Source of the DNA: Akkermansiaceae bacterium | Lineage (GTDB): Bacteria > Verrucomicrobiota > Verrucomicrobiia > Verrucomicrobiales > Akkermansiaceae | DNA: 64,000 nt | Direction of reading: 5' to 3' | NCBI GenBank assembly: GCA_903919975.1 | Contig: CAIXKE010000011.1 | Coordinates: 25,992-89,991 of the forward strand | Translations under genes and position numbers: made by a program | Shown here: one piece after another, positions 25,643 to 35,351 of the stretch | Numbering within the stretch: the first letter of the stretch is position 1 | Layout: each line of letters begins with the position of its first letter | The notes under the pieces: model-generated | The model's input: only the letters and a program-made list of their open reading frames with translations | What the model was told of the DNA's origin: nothing | The model's database searches: none

Positions 25643-26075
25643 ATGAATATCCCGGTCGGCGTTTCCATGAATATCCGAGCCGGATATTCATCACGTATTC
25701 TTTTGTTGGGTTTTGGACTTATTCTTGGAGTGGGGGCTTTGGGTGTAAAACCGAAACCAGCGCAACCAAGCGTATCACTGAAAGCTGACGGCAACAAACT
25801 TCAGGCGTAATATGCCGCCACACTCAAATCCTTGCAGGCGGAGATCACCAAATCCCTGCTCTCCGCGAGCGAACGGGAAAAACCGCGCTGCAACGGGCCA
25901 GTGAAGCCGTCAAAAAAGCGGAGGCGGAGGCGACCCAAGTGGATTGGTCGAGTTTGCACAGCAGGACCGGGACAAGGACGCCATGGTGAAAAAGCTCTTG
26001 GCCGATGACAAGCTGATGAAGGACATGCTCGTCGCCGGTGGCGGGACAAGGATGAAGAGTCCATGAGCGGCAGCC
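25643..26075 (+). pseudogene. Decayed secreted protein with helical N-terminal region
   Basis: A signal-peptide-like ORF (MNIRAGYSSRILLLGFGL..., ending at TAA 25808-25810) continues in shifting frames with helical sequence: YAATLKSLQAEITKSLLSAS, then ASEAVKKAEAEA, then after a frame change KDAMVKKLLADDKLMKDMLV. The pattern recalls the helical N-terminal part of large secreted verrucomicrobial proteins with a later transglutaminase-like domain. Frameshifts, a stop and internal loss show it is dead. Identity is tentative; the decay is clear. Confidence 0.5.
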
Positions 26076-26170
26076 AGTTCCTGTTGGAAAGCCAGGCGCG
26101 CACACATGCGCAGGAGAATCTGCAATTACTGCGGGCACATTGGGTCAGCCGCATCCTTGGCGAACCGGCC

Positions 26171-26388
26171 CACAATGATCGCAAGAGCGACGCCCTCTAT
26201 CAAATGGTCAAAACCTGCTCAACAGCGGTGTCCGCGTCGACGCCGTGGGCTTTCAGAGCCATTTCCATGTCAACCGGACTTACGATTGAGACAGCGTCAA
26301 AAGGAATATCCGGCGCTTCAAAGACCTGGGACCGGAGGTCTACATCATCGAATTGGACGTCAGCATGGGAATGGGCGGCCAAAATTAG
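26171..26388 (+). pseudogene. Remnant of a GH10 endo-xylanase
   Basis: Pieces read NDRKSDALYQMVK, then after a one-base loss at about 26212 LLNSGVRVDAVGFQSHFHV, then TYD, a TGA at 26287-26289 in place of the expected Trp, then KRNIRRFKDLGPEVYIIELDVS. These are the late barrel motifs of glycoside hydrolase family 10, including the GVGFQSH segment and the IIELDVS segment that carries the nucleophile glutamate. The N-terminal half is missing. Confidence 0.72.
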
Positions 26389-26471
26389 GGTTGATCATAG
26401 CTTTGGGATTTACAGGTCTGTTCTGGAAAACAACATGGGTGCCGATGAACGGTACGCACCCACGGCGCTGA

Positions 26472-27334
26472 CAGCGCTTTTACAAGCAGTTGAACGAGGG
26501 CGAAGCCCTGATCCTCTTCGTGGGATCGGCCCCTAAGAAGTCCGCCGATGCGCACTACCCCTATTTCGCCAACCGGAATTTCTATTACCTGACCGGCATT
26601 CTTCAGTCCGAGAGCATCTTCCTAGCGGTCAAAAACGAAGGGCACTTCGAGGAAACGCTGTTCGTGCATCCCAAGGGTCCCATGTCCGAGCGCTGGCACG
26701 GTGCCCGAATTTCCCACGAGGAGGCATCGGAGCGGTCCGGCATCGCCAACATCCGGGACCTCGCGGACTTGGACTCGATCCTCCACGGGCTTCTGGCCTC
26801 GGGGGAGGTTTCCGTCCTGCGGTATGATTTTGATAAATACGACCCGGAGGCATGGATGCTTCGCAAAACCAGCACAACCGTTCGATCACATCCGCTTTCC
26901 CGTCCGTGACATGCAAGGATGCCTATCCGGTGATTTGCACGGCACGCACAATCAAGGACACCGATGAAATCGCGCACATCCGGGAAGCCATCGCGCTCAA
27001 GCGTGATGGAATCCATGCCCTGATGAAGGCGGGCATGGATGAATACCAGTTGGAAGCAGTCTTCAACAAGGTCCTCGCCGATGACGGCATACGCGAACCG
27101 GCATTCGCCAACATCGTTTCCGCCGGCCATAACAATTTCTACATCCACTACGAAGAGCCCATGGGTCTGCTCAAGGACGGCGACCTGATCCTGACGGATG
27201 TCGGCATTTACATCGAGGACAAGAACATTGGTTTCCGCATCGAAGACAACGTCGCGTTCACCGAGACAGGATACGAACACCTCTCCGCAGACATCGCGCG
27301 AGAAATCGACGACGTCGAGGCGATGATGAACTGA
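26472..27334 (+). pseudogene. Broken M24 aminopeptidase P-like gene
   Basis: N-terminal part: GEALILFVGSAPKKSADAHYPYFANRNFYYLTGI, typical of creatinase-like M24 peptidases (shown here as separate motifs APKKSADAHYPY and NRNFYYLTGI). The frame changes at about 26860 and again at about 26910, then resumes with KDAYPVICTARTIKDTDEI and GHNNFYIHYEEP. After GDLILTDVG (about 27200) the sequence jumps to IYIEDKNIGFRIEDNV, deleting roughly 110 residues that hold most metal ligands. Not functional. Confidence 0.85.
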
Positions 27335-27376
27335 ATAGAGAGTAAGACATACCCGTCCATCTGCGGTTCATTTTTT

Positions 27377-27853
27377 CTAGGATCCATGACGCCGCCAGCG
27401 CCGGACTTCAAACGCTTCGTGGGTTTCCAATAACTCCGATTCCGGGAATGCGCTCTCGAACTCTGGAAACCGCGTGTCGCCCTCGTGCTCCGCGAGGACA
27501 TGACTCACTAACAAGTCATCAAGCTCCGGGAGAAACGCCGCGTAGATCTCCGAGCCACCAATGATGAACACCTGTCCGTCCAAGCCCGCCAATTTTGTGA
27601 GATCCTCCGGCCGATGGATCACCTCCACGCCGGACGCGGACCATCCGGCGTCTCTCGTCAGAACGATGTTCCGGCGTTTTGGCAACGGCCTGCCGATCGA
27701 TTCAAACGTTTTCCGCCCCATCACGATTGGATGCCCGGATGTCACTCGCTTGAAAAACGCCAGATCCTCCGGCATGTGCCATGGCAAGATCCCGGCGCGA
27801 CCGATCACCCGATCGGGAGTCATGGCAACAATGGCGGTGAGGTGAAGTTTCAA
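27377..27853 (-). CDS. folA: Dihydrofolate reductase
   Basis: A 158-residue NADPH-dependent enzyme reducing dihydrofolate to tetrahydrofolate. Family features: AIVAMTPDRVIGRAGILPWHMPEDLAFFK with the substrate-binding acidic residue after WHM-P, VMGRKTFESIGRPLP, VFIIGGSEIYAAFLP. Length is typical. No thyA is adjacent. It reads toward the M24 pseudogene; 42 bp separate them. Confidence 0.95.
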   Translation of the reverse strand: MKLHLTAIVAMTPDRVIGRAGILPWHMPEDLAFFKRVTSGHPIVMGRKTFESIGRPLPKRRNIVLTRDAGWSASGVEVIHRPEDLTKLAGLDGQVFIIGGSEIYAAFLPELDDLLVSHVLAEHEGDTRFPEFESAFPESELLETHEAFEVRRWRRHGS

Positions 27854-27910
27854 AGTCCGGGACTTGTAGCGGTGGTCCGCGACTGTCGCAAGCGCTCGCT
27901 CATCAATAAC

Positions 27911-30457
27911 TCATGACCCGCGCAAGACTTCCAACGGCGGATGGCTGCACACTCCCCGGCTCAGCGCAAGGCCGCCGATGACTGAAATGCCCGTCACAAT
28001 GGCAAAGGCAGCACTTAGCAAGCCGAAATCAGGAACAGGCGATACCTTAAACACCCACTCGGCAAGCGCGGCATTTCCCGCAAGCGCCAACAAGATGCCG
28101 GTCAAAGCAGAGAGAAATCCGAGCGCTGCATATTCAATCACAAGGATGGTCCGCACCTGTTTCGCGGAAGCTCCCAGAGTTCGCAGCAAGACGCTTTCAC
28201 GCAATCGAACCTCGCGGCCGTTTAGGAGGGTTCCGATCAAAATCGGCAATCCGGCGAGCACCGTGAATCCGCCTAACAACGAAACCACCAGAGAGATCTT
28301 CGCAAGAATGTCGCTCACGGTTTGCAGAATCTGCGTCAGGTCGATGGCGGTGACATTGGGAAAATCCATGACAAGCTCGCGTTGCAATGCGCCGGATTCT
28401 GCGGGTGATGCGGTTCTCGTCGTCACCACGTGGAATCCCGGTGCGCCCTCCAACACCCCCAGCGGGAAAACCATGAAAAAATTCAGGTTGAATCGACTCC
28501 AGTCGACCTGCCGCAAGCTGGTGACCTGCGCTTTCACCGGGACTCCCTGCACGTCCAGCGTGAGTTCATCGCCGATTCCGACCTGCAAATCCTTGGCGAT
28601 TTTTTCCTCGAGCGATAGCGGCACCGGACCATTCGGATCGGTCACGGTTTTATGCCATTCGCCAGCGCTTAGGGTTTCCGTTTCATTCATGGAATCGCGG
28701 TAGGTCGAGCGGAACTCGCGCCTCGCCACCCAGAGTGGCACGCCCGCCGCCTCGCGCACCGGGACTCCGCGCACCGACTCGATCCGCATGGTCACCATCG
28801 GCGCGCTTTCGAGCACCGGAAGCTTGAGTTTTTCGATCACGCTCCGCACGCCGGTCAGTTGGTCCGGTTGGACATCGATCAGATAGAGATTCGGGCTTTT
28901 GGCTGATTGGCTAATCTTGAGCCGTTGATTGAGGAGATTGGTCGCGAGCAGAATGGTGACCATCAGGAAAGTGCCGAGACCCAATGAAAGCAGGAAGAGC
29001 AAAGTCTGATTGCGCGGGCGGTGGAGATTGGAAAGCCCTTGCCGCAATAGATAGGGCCAACGCGGGCCGACCACCTTGCGGGTGACCCACATCAGCGCGC
29101 GGGCGACTCCGGCGAGCGCTACGAAGGCGATTCCCAACCCGCCGACGAGTGCGAGAGCGGTTTTCCAGTCAGGGTCGTTGATCAGCGCCAAAACCATCAA
29201 CAATCCACCGAGCAGCAGATAGATCGGCAGTGCACGCCACGCGCCACCTTCCAACACCGCACCGCCACGCAGCGCGGCCACAGGTGAAATCCGCCTGATT
29301 TTCAACAGAGGAATGATCGAAAATCCGCAGCACACGATGAATCCCGCGGCGGTGGTTTGTGCCACGGCGGTCCATTCCGGCGAGGGTGAAATCGTGACGG
29401 GCAAGCGATCGCGAAAATAGGCTAGCACGCCGATTTGTAAGCCGATGCCAAGTCCTGCTCCTAACAGCGATCCAAGCAGCCCTAGCGCTCCTGCCTGCGC
29501 GAAGTAGATCGCAGATGCGAGGTGCCCGGGACATCCGATGCAACGCAGAATGGCAACGGTCGCCACGCGGCGATTGATGTGGGCATGCACAGCGCTTGCC
29601 ACGCCGATCGCCCCCAGCGCGAGTGAGGCGAGGGCGAGAATCCCCAAGAATTGTTGAAACTTTTCCAGCGCGTCGCCTAGACTTTCACGGCGATCCTCCG
29701 GAGTTTCCAGTCGCCATGGCGAGTCGGGAAAGTCGGCGCGGATTTTTTCTTTCAAGACGCTCGATTGCAGTGGGTCGGCGAGTTGCAAATGCACCTGCTG
29801 CGAGCTCATGCTATTGGTTCCCAGCAATCCGCTGCGCGAAACATCGGAAAGCCGCACGTAGGCTTCCGGCGCGAAGCTACTGAAGCGGCTCGCTCTGGGA
29901 GCGGGTTTCTCCACCACCCCGAGAATCCTCAGAGAGAGATTGCCGAACTCCACAGCATCCCCAATCTTGGCTTGAAATTGATCCAACAACGCGGGTTCCA
30001 GCAAAATCCCGGATTCGCCGGGAAGCTTGCTCCATGCATCCGTTGGCCGGGTTTCCACATTTCCATAGAATGGGTAAGCGCCCTCGATGCCGCGGATTTG
30101 CACCATCCGCGTGCCGCCATTCGGAAACCGCAGCATGGTCGGGAATGACGTCTCGCGGCTGATGTTCCGAGCCAGCGCGGTGAGCTTGGCCATGTCTCTA
30201 TCAGAAATTGGATCGCGTGATGAAATCTGAAGATCGGATCCTAACAACGATTTTGCCTGCTCTTCAATTCCCCGCTGCACGCTTGCCTTGAGCGAATGGA
30301 TCGCGACGAGTGCGGCAATGCCGGAAACGATGGCGAGCGAGAAAACCACCAGCCGGATCCGCTGCGCGCGGCTGTCCCGCCAAGCCATCCGCCATGTCCA
30401 CGGATGGAGCAAGGCAAGAATGAGATTTCGCGGCAAGGAACGGATGTTAGACGGCAT
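27911..30457 (-). CDS. ABC transporter permease, large FtsX/LolE-like (YbbP type)
   Basis: An 848-residue inner-membrane protein with two FtsX-type permease modules. An N-terminal helix and MacB-like periplasmic domain precede TM helices about 270-400, a second helix pair, another periplasmic domain (about 500-690) and C-terminal helices. YbbP-type permeases work with YbbA-type ATPases in export or lipoprotein/lipid handling; the substrate is unknown. ATG at 30457 overlaps the end of the ATPase gene by 11 bp, which couples the two. Confidence 0.88.
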   Translation of the reverse strand: MPSNIRSLPRNLILALLHPWTWRMAWRDSRAQRIRLVVFSLAIVSGIAALVAIHSLKASVQRGIEEQAKSLLGSDLQISSRDPISDRDMAKLTALARNISRETSFPTMLRFPNGGTRMVQIRGIEGAYPFYGNVETRPTDAWSKLPGESGILLEPALLDQFQAKIGDAVEFGNLSLRILGVVEKPAPRASRFSSFAPEAYVRLSDVSRSGLLGTNSMSSQQVHLQLADPLQSSVLKEKIRADFPDSPWRLETPEDRRESLGDALEKFQQFLGILALASLALGAIGVASAVHAHINRRVATVAILRCIGCPGHLASAIYFAQAGALGLLGSLLGAGLGIGLQIGVLAYFRDRLPVTISPSPEWTAVAQTTAAGFIVCCGFSIIPLLKIRRISPVAALRGGAVLEGGAWRALPIYLLLGGLLMVLALINDPDWKTALALVGGLGIAFVALAGVARALMWVTRKVVGPRWPYLLRQGLSNLHRPRNQTLLFLLSLGLGTFLMVTILLATNLLNQRLKISQSAKSPNLYLIDVQPDQLTGVRSVIEKLKLPVLESAPMVTMRIESVRGVPVREAAGVPLWVARREFRSTYRDSMNETETLSAGEWHKTVTDPNGPVPLSLEEKIAKDLQVGIGDELTLDVQGVPVKAQVTSLRQVDWSRFNLNFFMVFPLGVLEGAPGFHVVTTRTASPAESGALQRELVMDFPNVTAIDLTQILQTVSDILAKISLVVSLLGGFTVLAGLPILIGTLLNGREVRLRESVLLRTLGASAKQVRTILVIEYAALGFLSALTGILLALAGNAALAEWVFKVSPVPDFGLLSAAFAIVTGISVIGGLALSRGVCSHPPLEVLRGS

Positions 30458-31181
30458 GTTCCTGTTCCTCGATGATGGTTCCGCCACTCATCTTGATCAC
30501 CCGCCGGGCCTTGGCCGCAAGTGTGGGATCGTGGGTCACGAGCACCAGCGCGGTGCCCGCCTCGCGGTTGAGGCTGAACAACATTTCGATGATCGGGCCA
30601 CTGGTTTCCGCATCCAGGTTGCCAGTCGGCTCATCTGCGAAGAGGATTTTCGGGCGATGGATGAATGCCCGGGCGAGGGCGACGCGTTGTTGTTCTCCGC
30701 CGGAAAGTTGGAGCGGGTAGTGATCGAGTCGATCTCCGAGGCCGACTTGTCCGAGCAACTCGGCGGCGTCATCGTAGCGACCGGTTTCACCGCGCAATTC
30801 GAGCGGGATGAGCACGTTCTCGATGGCGGTCAGCGTGGGAATGAGTTGAAAACTTTGGAAAACAAAGCCCACCAAGCGGTTTCGCAGCGCGGCGCATTCG
30901 TCTTGGCTGAGTGATTCGAGCGCTTGTCCATCGAGTTTGACCGACCCGCTCGTCGCATCGTCCAGTCCGGCGCACAGCCCGAGCAAGGTGGTTTTGCCGC
31001 TGCCGGACGGGCCGATGATGGCGCAGGTGTCGCCCTCGGCGAGGATGAGATTCACATCGTGAAGCACCGTCAGTTCATGGCTCGCCGTGCGGTGGACTTT
31101 TTTCAGGCCGGCGATTTCAAGAATGGGTCGTTTGACAGGATGCGCCGAGGGTTCTAGGTTGGCGGGCAAAACAGATGACAT
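30447..31181 (-). CDS. ABC transporter ATP-binding protein, LolD/YbbA family
   Basis: A 244-residue ATPase with Walker A GPSGSGKTTLL, Q-loop VFQSFQLIPTLTAIENV, ABC signature LSGGEQQRVALARAF, Walker B ILFADEPTGNLD and H-loop LVTHD. It pairs with the permease encoded next. Its start codon overlaps that of the divergent tesA (31175-31181). The same three-gene order, tesA divergent from ybbA-ybbP, is known in E. coli. Confidence 0.93.
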   Translation of the reverse strand: MSSVLPANLEPSAHPVKRPILEIAGLKKVHRTASHELTVLHDVNLILAEGDTCAIIGPSGSGKTTLLGLCAGLDDATSGSVKLDGQALESLSQDECAALRNRLVGFVFQSFQLIPTLTAIENVLIPLELRGETGRYDDAAELLGQVGLGDRLDHYPLQLSGGEQQRVALARAFIHRPKILFADEPTGNLDAETSGPIIEMLFSLNREAGTALVLVTHDPTLAAKARRVIKMSGGTIIEEQEHAV

Positions 31182-31822
31182 TGCAAAATTTATTCAGGTT
31201 AGGACTCTTGGTGGTGACGAGCGCGACATTATTCGCCGAAGATGGCGGTAATGCAAACGCGGGGAAGAAGCGCGTCGTGATCTTGGGGGATAGCATCACG
31301 GCTGGCTACGGGCTGGATCCGGAGGAAGCGTATCCGGCACTGTTACAGAAAAAAATCGATGCTGCCGCGCTGCCGTTTGAGATCAAGAATGCAGGGCTCA
31401 GCGGCGATACCACCGCTGGTGGATTGCGGCGGATCGACTGGGCGCTCGGCACGGATGGCGCGGATGTGCTGGTCGTGGCACTCGGTGGAAACGACGGCCT
31501 GCGCGGCATTTCACCTGAGCAAATGTCCAAAAACCTCGTGGGAATCATCGATAAAGCCCGCGCGAAAAACCCGAGCATCAAAGTGATCCTCGCAGGCATG
31601 CAGATGCCCGCCAATTTCGGGCTCGCCTTCACCAGTGATTTCAAAGCCATATTTCCCCAAGTCGCGCGCGAGAAGAAGACCGAGCTCGTGGATTTCCTGC
31701 TTGCCGGAGTCGGCGGCGTTGCCTCCCTCAACCAACCCGACCGCATCCACCCCACCGCCAAAGGCCAACAAATCGTCGCGGAAACTGTTTGGAAAGTGCT
31801 CAAAGAACAGCTCGCGGAGTAG
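31175..31822 (+). CDS. SGNH-family arylesterase/thioesterase, TesA-like
   Basis: A 215-residue secreted esterase (signal peptide to about TLFAED). SGNH blocks are all present: GDSITAGYG with the nucleophile serine, GLSGDTTAGG, the oxyanion asparagine in GGNDGLRG, and DRIHPTAKG with catalytic Asp and His. TesA hydrolyses thioesters, lysophospholipids and aryl esters in the periplasm. It is divergent from the ABC genes with face-to-face overlapping start codons. Confidence 0.92.
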   Translation: MTLQNLFRLGLLVVTSATLFAEDGGNANAGKKRVVILGDSITAGYGLDPEEAYPALLQKKIDAAALPFEIKNAGLSGDTTAGGLRRIDWALGTDGADVLVVALGGNDGLRGISPEQMSKNLVGIIDKARAKNPSIKVILAGMQMPANFGLAFTSDFKAIFPQVAREKKTELVDFLLAGVGGVASLNQPDRIHPTAKGQQIVAETVWKVLKEQLAE

Positions 31823-31836
31823 TTAGTTCAGCGAGG

Positions 31837-33147
31837 TCAATCGGTTGTATTCGCAAATTCCCGCAGGCGGCCGGCGATGGTGGGCGGGACGACGGCGCGG
31901 ACGAGGATGTCATCGCCTTCGTATTCGGTCGAGAGCACCTTAGCCTCGCGATGGAGGAGACCGACGAGATCCGCGCGTTGTTGGGGGATGCGGTAATCGT
32001 TGCATTTAACGCGGTCCGCCAAGACCACGGCACAGTTTTTGAGCAATTCCTCCAGCCCGACTCCGGTGATGGAGGAAAGATGGAGCGCGCCGGGAAATTT
32101 CCGGTCGAGCACGGTGAGTTCGAAGGGATCGGTGACGAGGTCGATTTTATTGAGGACCGTGATCGTGGGTTTGTCGGCGGCTCCGAGTTCTTCGAGCACT
32201 TCGAGGGTGGTATCGTGGAAACGCTCGATTTCCGGCGAGGTGGCATCGAGCACGTGAATGAGGAAATCTGCGAGCACGGCCTCTTCAAGCGTGGCTTTGA
32301 AGGCCTCGACCAAGCGGTGGGGGAGATTCCGCACGAAACCCACGGTGTCGGTGATCAACAGCGGTTGGCCATCCGGCAGATCGATGCGACGGGTGGTGGT
32401 ATCAAGGGTGGCAAAAAGCATGTCCTTGGCCATCACATCGGCACCGCTCAGAATGTTGAGCAACGAGGATTTGCCCGCGTTGGTGTAGCCAACAATAGCG
32501 GCGTGGGGAGTTTCCTGTTTCTCGCGTTCCTTGCGCTGGGTTTTACGTTGCTTGCGCACGGCTTCGAGCTCGCGCTTGCAGCGGTCGATGCTCATATTGG
32601 CGAGTCGCCGGTCGACTTCGATTTGTTTTTCGCCCATGCCCCGGGCTGCGCTGCCGCCGCCACCCGCACCACTGCCGCCCGCGCCGCCGCCTTCGCGGTC
32701 AAGGTGGCCCCACATCCGCGCGAGGCGCGGGAGGGCGTATTGCATGCGGGCAAGCTCGACTTGCAAGCGAGCCTCTTTGGTGTGAGCGCGCTTGGCGAAA
32801 ATATCGAGGATGACTTCCTCACGGTCGATCACGCAGAGATCGGCCAGACGTTCCCATTCGCGCTGTTGGGATGGGGCGAGGCCGTTATCGATGACGATCA
32901 CATCGCATTGGTGGGCGCGGGCGAGCTCGACCATTTCCGCCGCTTTTCCGGTGCCGCAGAGGAATTTTTTGTGCATCTCCCGGCATTTTGGCAGCACGCT
33001 CTCGACCACCTCGATGCCGAGGGTTTTCACGAGCTCACCGAGCTCGATCAGTAGTGATTCGGCCTCGGTGGCCTCGCGAGCGTCGAAATAAAAGCGCACC
33101 AGCAAGGCGCGCTCAACCATCTCGGGTTTCTGTCGGACTTCAAACAT
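31837..33147 (-). CDS. hflX: GTPase HflX
   Basis: A 436-residue ribosome-splitting GTPase used in stress recovery. The N-terminal HflX domain, with its glycine-rich loop GGGAGGSGAGGGG (about 160-175) and coiled coil, precedes the G domain: GYTNAGKSSLLN (G1), DTVGFV (G3), LNKIDL (G4). A C-terminal subdomain follows. ATG at 33147 (MFEVRQKPEM) is preferred over 33204. It converges on tesA with a 14-bp gap. Confidence 0.94.
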   Translation of the reverse strand: MFEVRQKPEMVERALLVRFYFDAREATEAESLLIELGELVKTLGIEVVESVLPKCREMHKKFLCGTGKAAEMVELARAHQCDVIVIDNGLAPSQQREWERLADLCVIDREEVILDIFAKRAHTKEARLQVELARMQYALPRLARMWGHLDREGGGAGGSGAGGGGSAARGMGEKQIEVDRRLANMSIDRCKRELEAVRKQRKTQRKEREKQETPHAAIVGYTNAGKSSLLNILSGADVMAKDMLFATLDTTTRRIDLPDGQPLLITDTVGFVRNLPHRLVEAFKATLEEAVLADFLIHVLDATSPEIERFHDTTLEVLEELGAADKPTITVLNKIDLVTDPFELTVLDRKFPGALHLSSITGVGLEELLKNCAVVLADRVKCNDYRIPQQRADLVGLLHREAKVLSTEYEGDDILVRAVVPPTIAGRLREFANTTD

Positions 33148-33298
33148 GTGCGGCAGAAATAGCACCCATCGCGAGCCCCGGCTATGGGAAATTTCCCCAT
33201 TCAACTAGGGTTCACTATGCGCACCGCTGGAGATTTCTTTAGGCGGTTCGGTTTCAACTCTTGCGAGGCGGGTCCGCGCGCCCTAAGCCATCCCCGTC

Positions 33299-34780
33299 AT
33301 GTCCGAAGCCGCTACGCCGCAGCAAGCCCAATCCACCGAAGCCGAACTCATCGCCGTCCGCCGCGAGAAGCTCGCGAAACTCCGCGATCTCGGGGTCGAT
33401 CCCTACGGTTCCCGTTACGAGGTCTCCACCACGCCTGCCGAATTGCGCGCGAATTTCGAGGAAGCCAAGCAGGTGAAAATCGCTGGCCGCATCACCGGCT
33501 TGCGCGATATGGGCAAGTCCGTGTTTTTCCAACTCGGCGATGTGCTCGGCTCGATCCAAGGCTACGTCGGCATCAAAACCCTCACCGAAGAACAAGCGGC
33601 CGCTTGGAAGTGCCTCGACCGCGGCGACTGGATCGGCATCGAAGGAGAAACCTTCCTCACTCGCACCGGCGAGCCGACTGTGAAAGTGGAGAATTTCACC
33701 GTGCTCTCGAAGTCCCTGCGCCCGATGCCCGATAAGTTCCACGGCCTGTCCGACCGTGAGACGAAATACCGCAAGCGCCACCTCGACTTGATGGGAAATC
33801 CCGACAGCGCTGCGCTCTTCGTCACCCGCTCGCTGATGCTCGCGGAAATCCGCAGTTTCCTGCAAGTGCGCAGTTTCCTCGAAGTCGAAACTCCGATGCT
33901 CCAAGACATTCCCGGCGGCGCGGCGGCACGGCCGTTCGAGACGCACCACAACGCGCTCGGCATGCCACTCACACTCCGCATCGCCCCGGAATTGTTTCTC
34001 AAGCGCCTCCTCGTCGGCGGCTTCACCAAGATTTTCGAACTCAACCGCAACTTCCGCAACGAGGGCATCTCGCGCCGCCACAATCCGGAGTTCACGATGT
34101 TAGAAGCCTACTGGGCGTTCTCGGACTTCGAAGAAATGGCCAACCTCGTCGAGGAACTCACCTGCCATCTCGCGGAGAAATTCTGCGGCGGCTTGAAAAT
34201 CGAGCACAAAGACGACGATGGCAACATCACCCGCACCATCGACCTGACCCGCCCATGGCGGCGTGCCAGCTATCATGATCTCATCAAGGGCGTGGCCGGC
34301 GATGATTTCTTCGACATCACACCCGCCCAGCGCCGCACAAAATGCGGCGAGCTCGGCGTCCAACTTTCCGATGCCATGGAAGACCACGAAGTCGTCCAAC
34401 AGGTTTTTGAAAAGAAAGTTGAGGAGCACACCTTCGATCCCTGTTTCGTCACCCGCGTCGCCAGCGAATTGGTGCCACTCGCCAAAGTCACCCCGGGTGG
34501 AAAAACCGTGGAGGTTTACGAACTCATCATCAACGGCCAGGAAATTTCCCCGGGTTATTCCGAGCTCAATGATCCCGATGTCCAACGTCAGCGCCTCGAA
34601 CACCAAGCTGGCGGCGAGGAAGAACATAAGGTGGATTACGATTTCATCGAAACCCTCGAACACGGCATGCCCCCAGCAGGTGGCATCGGCATCGGCATCG
34701 ACCGCCTCGTCATGATGTTGACCGGCGCACCCACCATCCGCGACGTGGTCTTGTTCCCACTGCTGAAACGCAAGGAGTAG
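33299..34780 (+). CDS. lysS: Lysyl-tRNA synthetase, class II
   Basis: A 493-residue enzyme charging tRNA-Lys. The OB-fold anticodon domain (about 50-160, AGRITGLRDMGKSVFFQL) is followed by the class II core with motif 2 FNRNFRNEGISRRHNPEFTM and motif 3 GIGIGIDRLVMMLTGA. Length is typical (about 500). It starts at ATG 33299 after a short divergent region from hflX and stands alone. Confidence 0.96.
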   Translation: MSEAATPQQAQSTEAELIAVRREKLAKLRDLGVDPYGSRYEVSTTPAELRANFEEAKQVKIAGRITGLRDMGKSVFFQLGDVLGSIQGYVGIKTLTEEQAAAWKCLDRGDWIGIEGETFLTRTGEPTVKVENFTVLSKSLRPMPDKFHGLSDRETKYRKRHLDLMGNPDSAALFVTRSLMLAEIRSFLQVRSFLEVETPMLQDIPGGAAARPFETHHNALGMPLTLRIAPELFLKRLLVGGFTKIFELNRNFRNEGISRRHNPEFTMLEAYWAFSDFEEMANLVEELTCHLAEKFCGGLKIEHKDDDGNITRTIDLTRPWRRASYHDLIKGVAGDDFFDITPAQRRTKCGELGVQLSDAMEDHEVVQQVFEKKVEEHTFDPCFVTRVASELVPLAKVTPGGKTVEVYELIINGQEISPGYSELNDPDVQRQRLEHQAGGEEEHKVDYDFIETLEHGMPPAGGIGIGIDRLVMMLTGAPTIRDVVLFPLLKRKE

Positions 34781-34783
34781 ATG

Positions 34784-35111
34784 TGTCGGAGCGCGTGCAT
34801 TTTTCGCGCTGCAGGATGACGGACATACTGTCCTGCGAGTCGCTTCGCGAAAGAATGGTGACAGCACGTCACCTAGCCAGCAGCCGACAGCATGTCGGCG
34901 CTACTGCATGTCGGGGTCACTCATCCAGGGCCAATTTCTCCATTCCCTACCGACATCAAATCGAATCAATCAAATCGAATCCTTAAAGGCATCGGGCTAG
35001 GGTCCGCAGCGTAAAGGCAGGGTTTTTCCCCATTGGCAGGTCCATTGAATTGAATTAAGTTACCTTTGCATCCGTGCGATACGGATGCCATTAATATCCA
35101 ATCAAGAATCC
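34784..35111. other. Intergenic with small palindromic repeats
   Basis: No gene seen. Positions 34810-34915 carry several short inverted repeats: GCAGGA/TCCTGC, GTGAC/GTCAC and CCGAC/GTCGG. A GCATGTCGG word occurs twice (about 34891 and 34907). It looks like a degraded palindromic intergenic element. The last 130 bp lead to a small lipoprotein and may hold its promoter, but none is clear. Confidence 0.4.
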
Positions 35112-35261
35112 ATGAAAATCAAACTATTCATCCTGTTGTTGGCTGCTGCTGCCATTGCGACCTTCTCCTCCTCCTGCGTTCCTCTCGCTGCTGGCACGGC
35201 GGTTGGTTATGTGGCCCACAAAGAAGGCTATCGGGTTCATAACCCGATCTCGAAGCGCTGA
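35112..35261 (+). CDS. Small lipoprotein (49 residues)
   Basis: A 49-residue protein: signal peptide MKIKLFILLLAAAAIATFSS, lipobox ending at Cys21 (SSSC), then a short Gly/Ala segment (LAAGTAVGYVAHKEGYRVHN) and a basic end. Similar glycine-zipper mini-lipoproteins occur in many Gram-negative envelopes. Function is unknown. Missed by length cut-offs. A hairpin follows 19 bp after the stop. Confidence 0.7.
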   Translation: MKIKLFILLLAAAAIATFSSSCVPLAAGTAVGYVAHKEGYRVHNPISKR

Positions 35262-35279
35262 AGCCGCTCGTATTCTTTA

Positions 35280-35319
35280 AAGCTCCGGACCTTCATGTTT
35301 GATCACGAATCCGGAGCTT
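35280..35319. terminator. Hairpin between convergent genes
   Basis: A perfect 10-bp stem, 35280-35289 with 35310-35319, lies between the small lipoprotein and the convergent ccsA-like gene. Neither side has a long T run (TTAAAG on the minus strand), so termination would be weak or Rho-assisted. Confidence 0.5.
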
Positions 35320-35351
35320 GATCGTTTGTGGCGTGTGCGGCAAACGACAAT

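Noticed and set aside
31789..33054. 421-codon plus-strand open frame
   Set aside because: Antisense to hflX, whose GTPase motifs are intact.
35280..35319. Strong intrinsic terminator
   Set aside because: Stem is good but no T run follows on either strand, so only a weak call was made.
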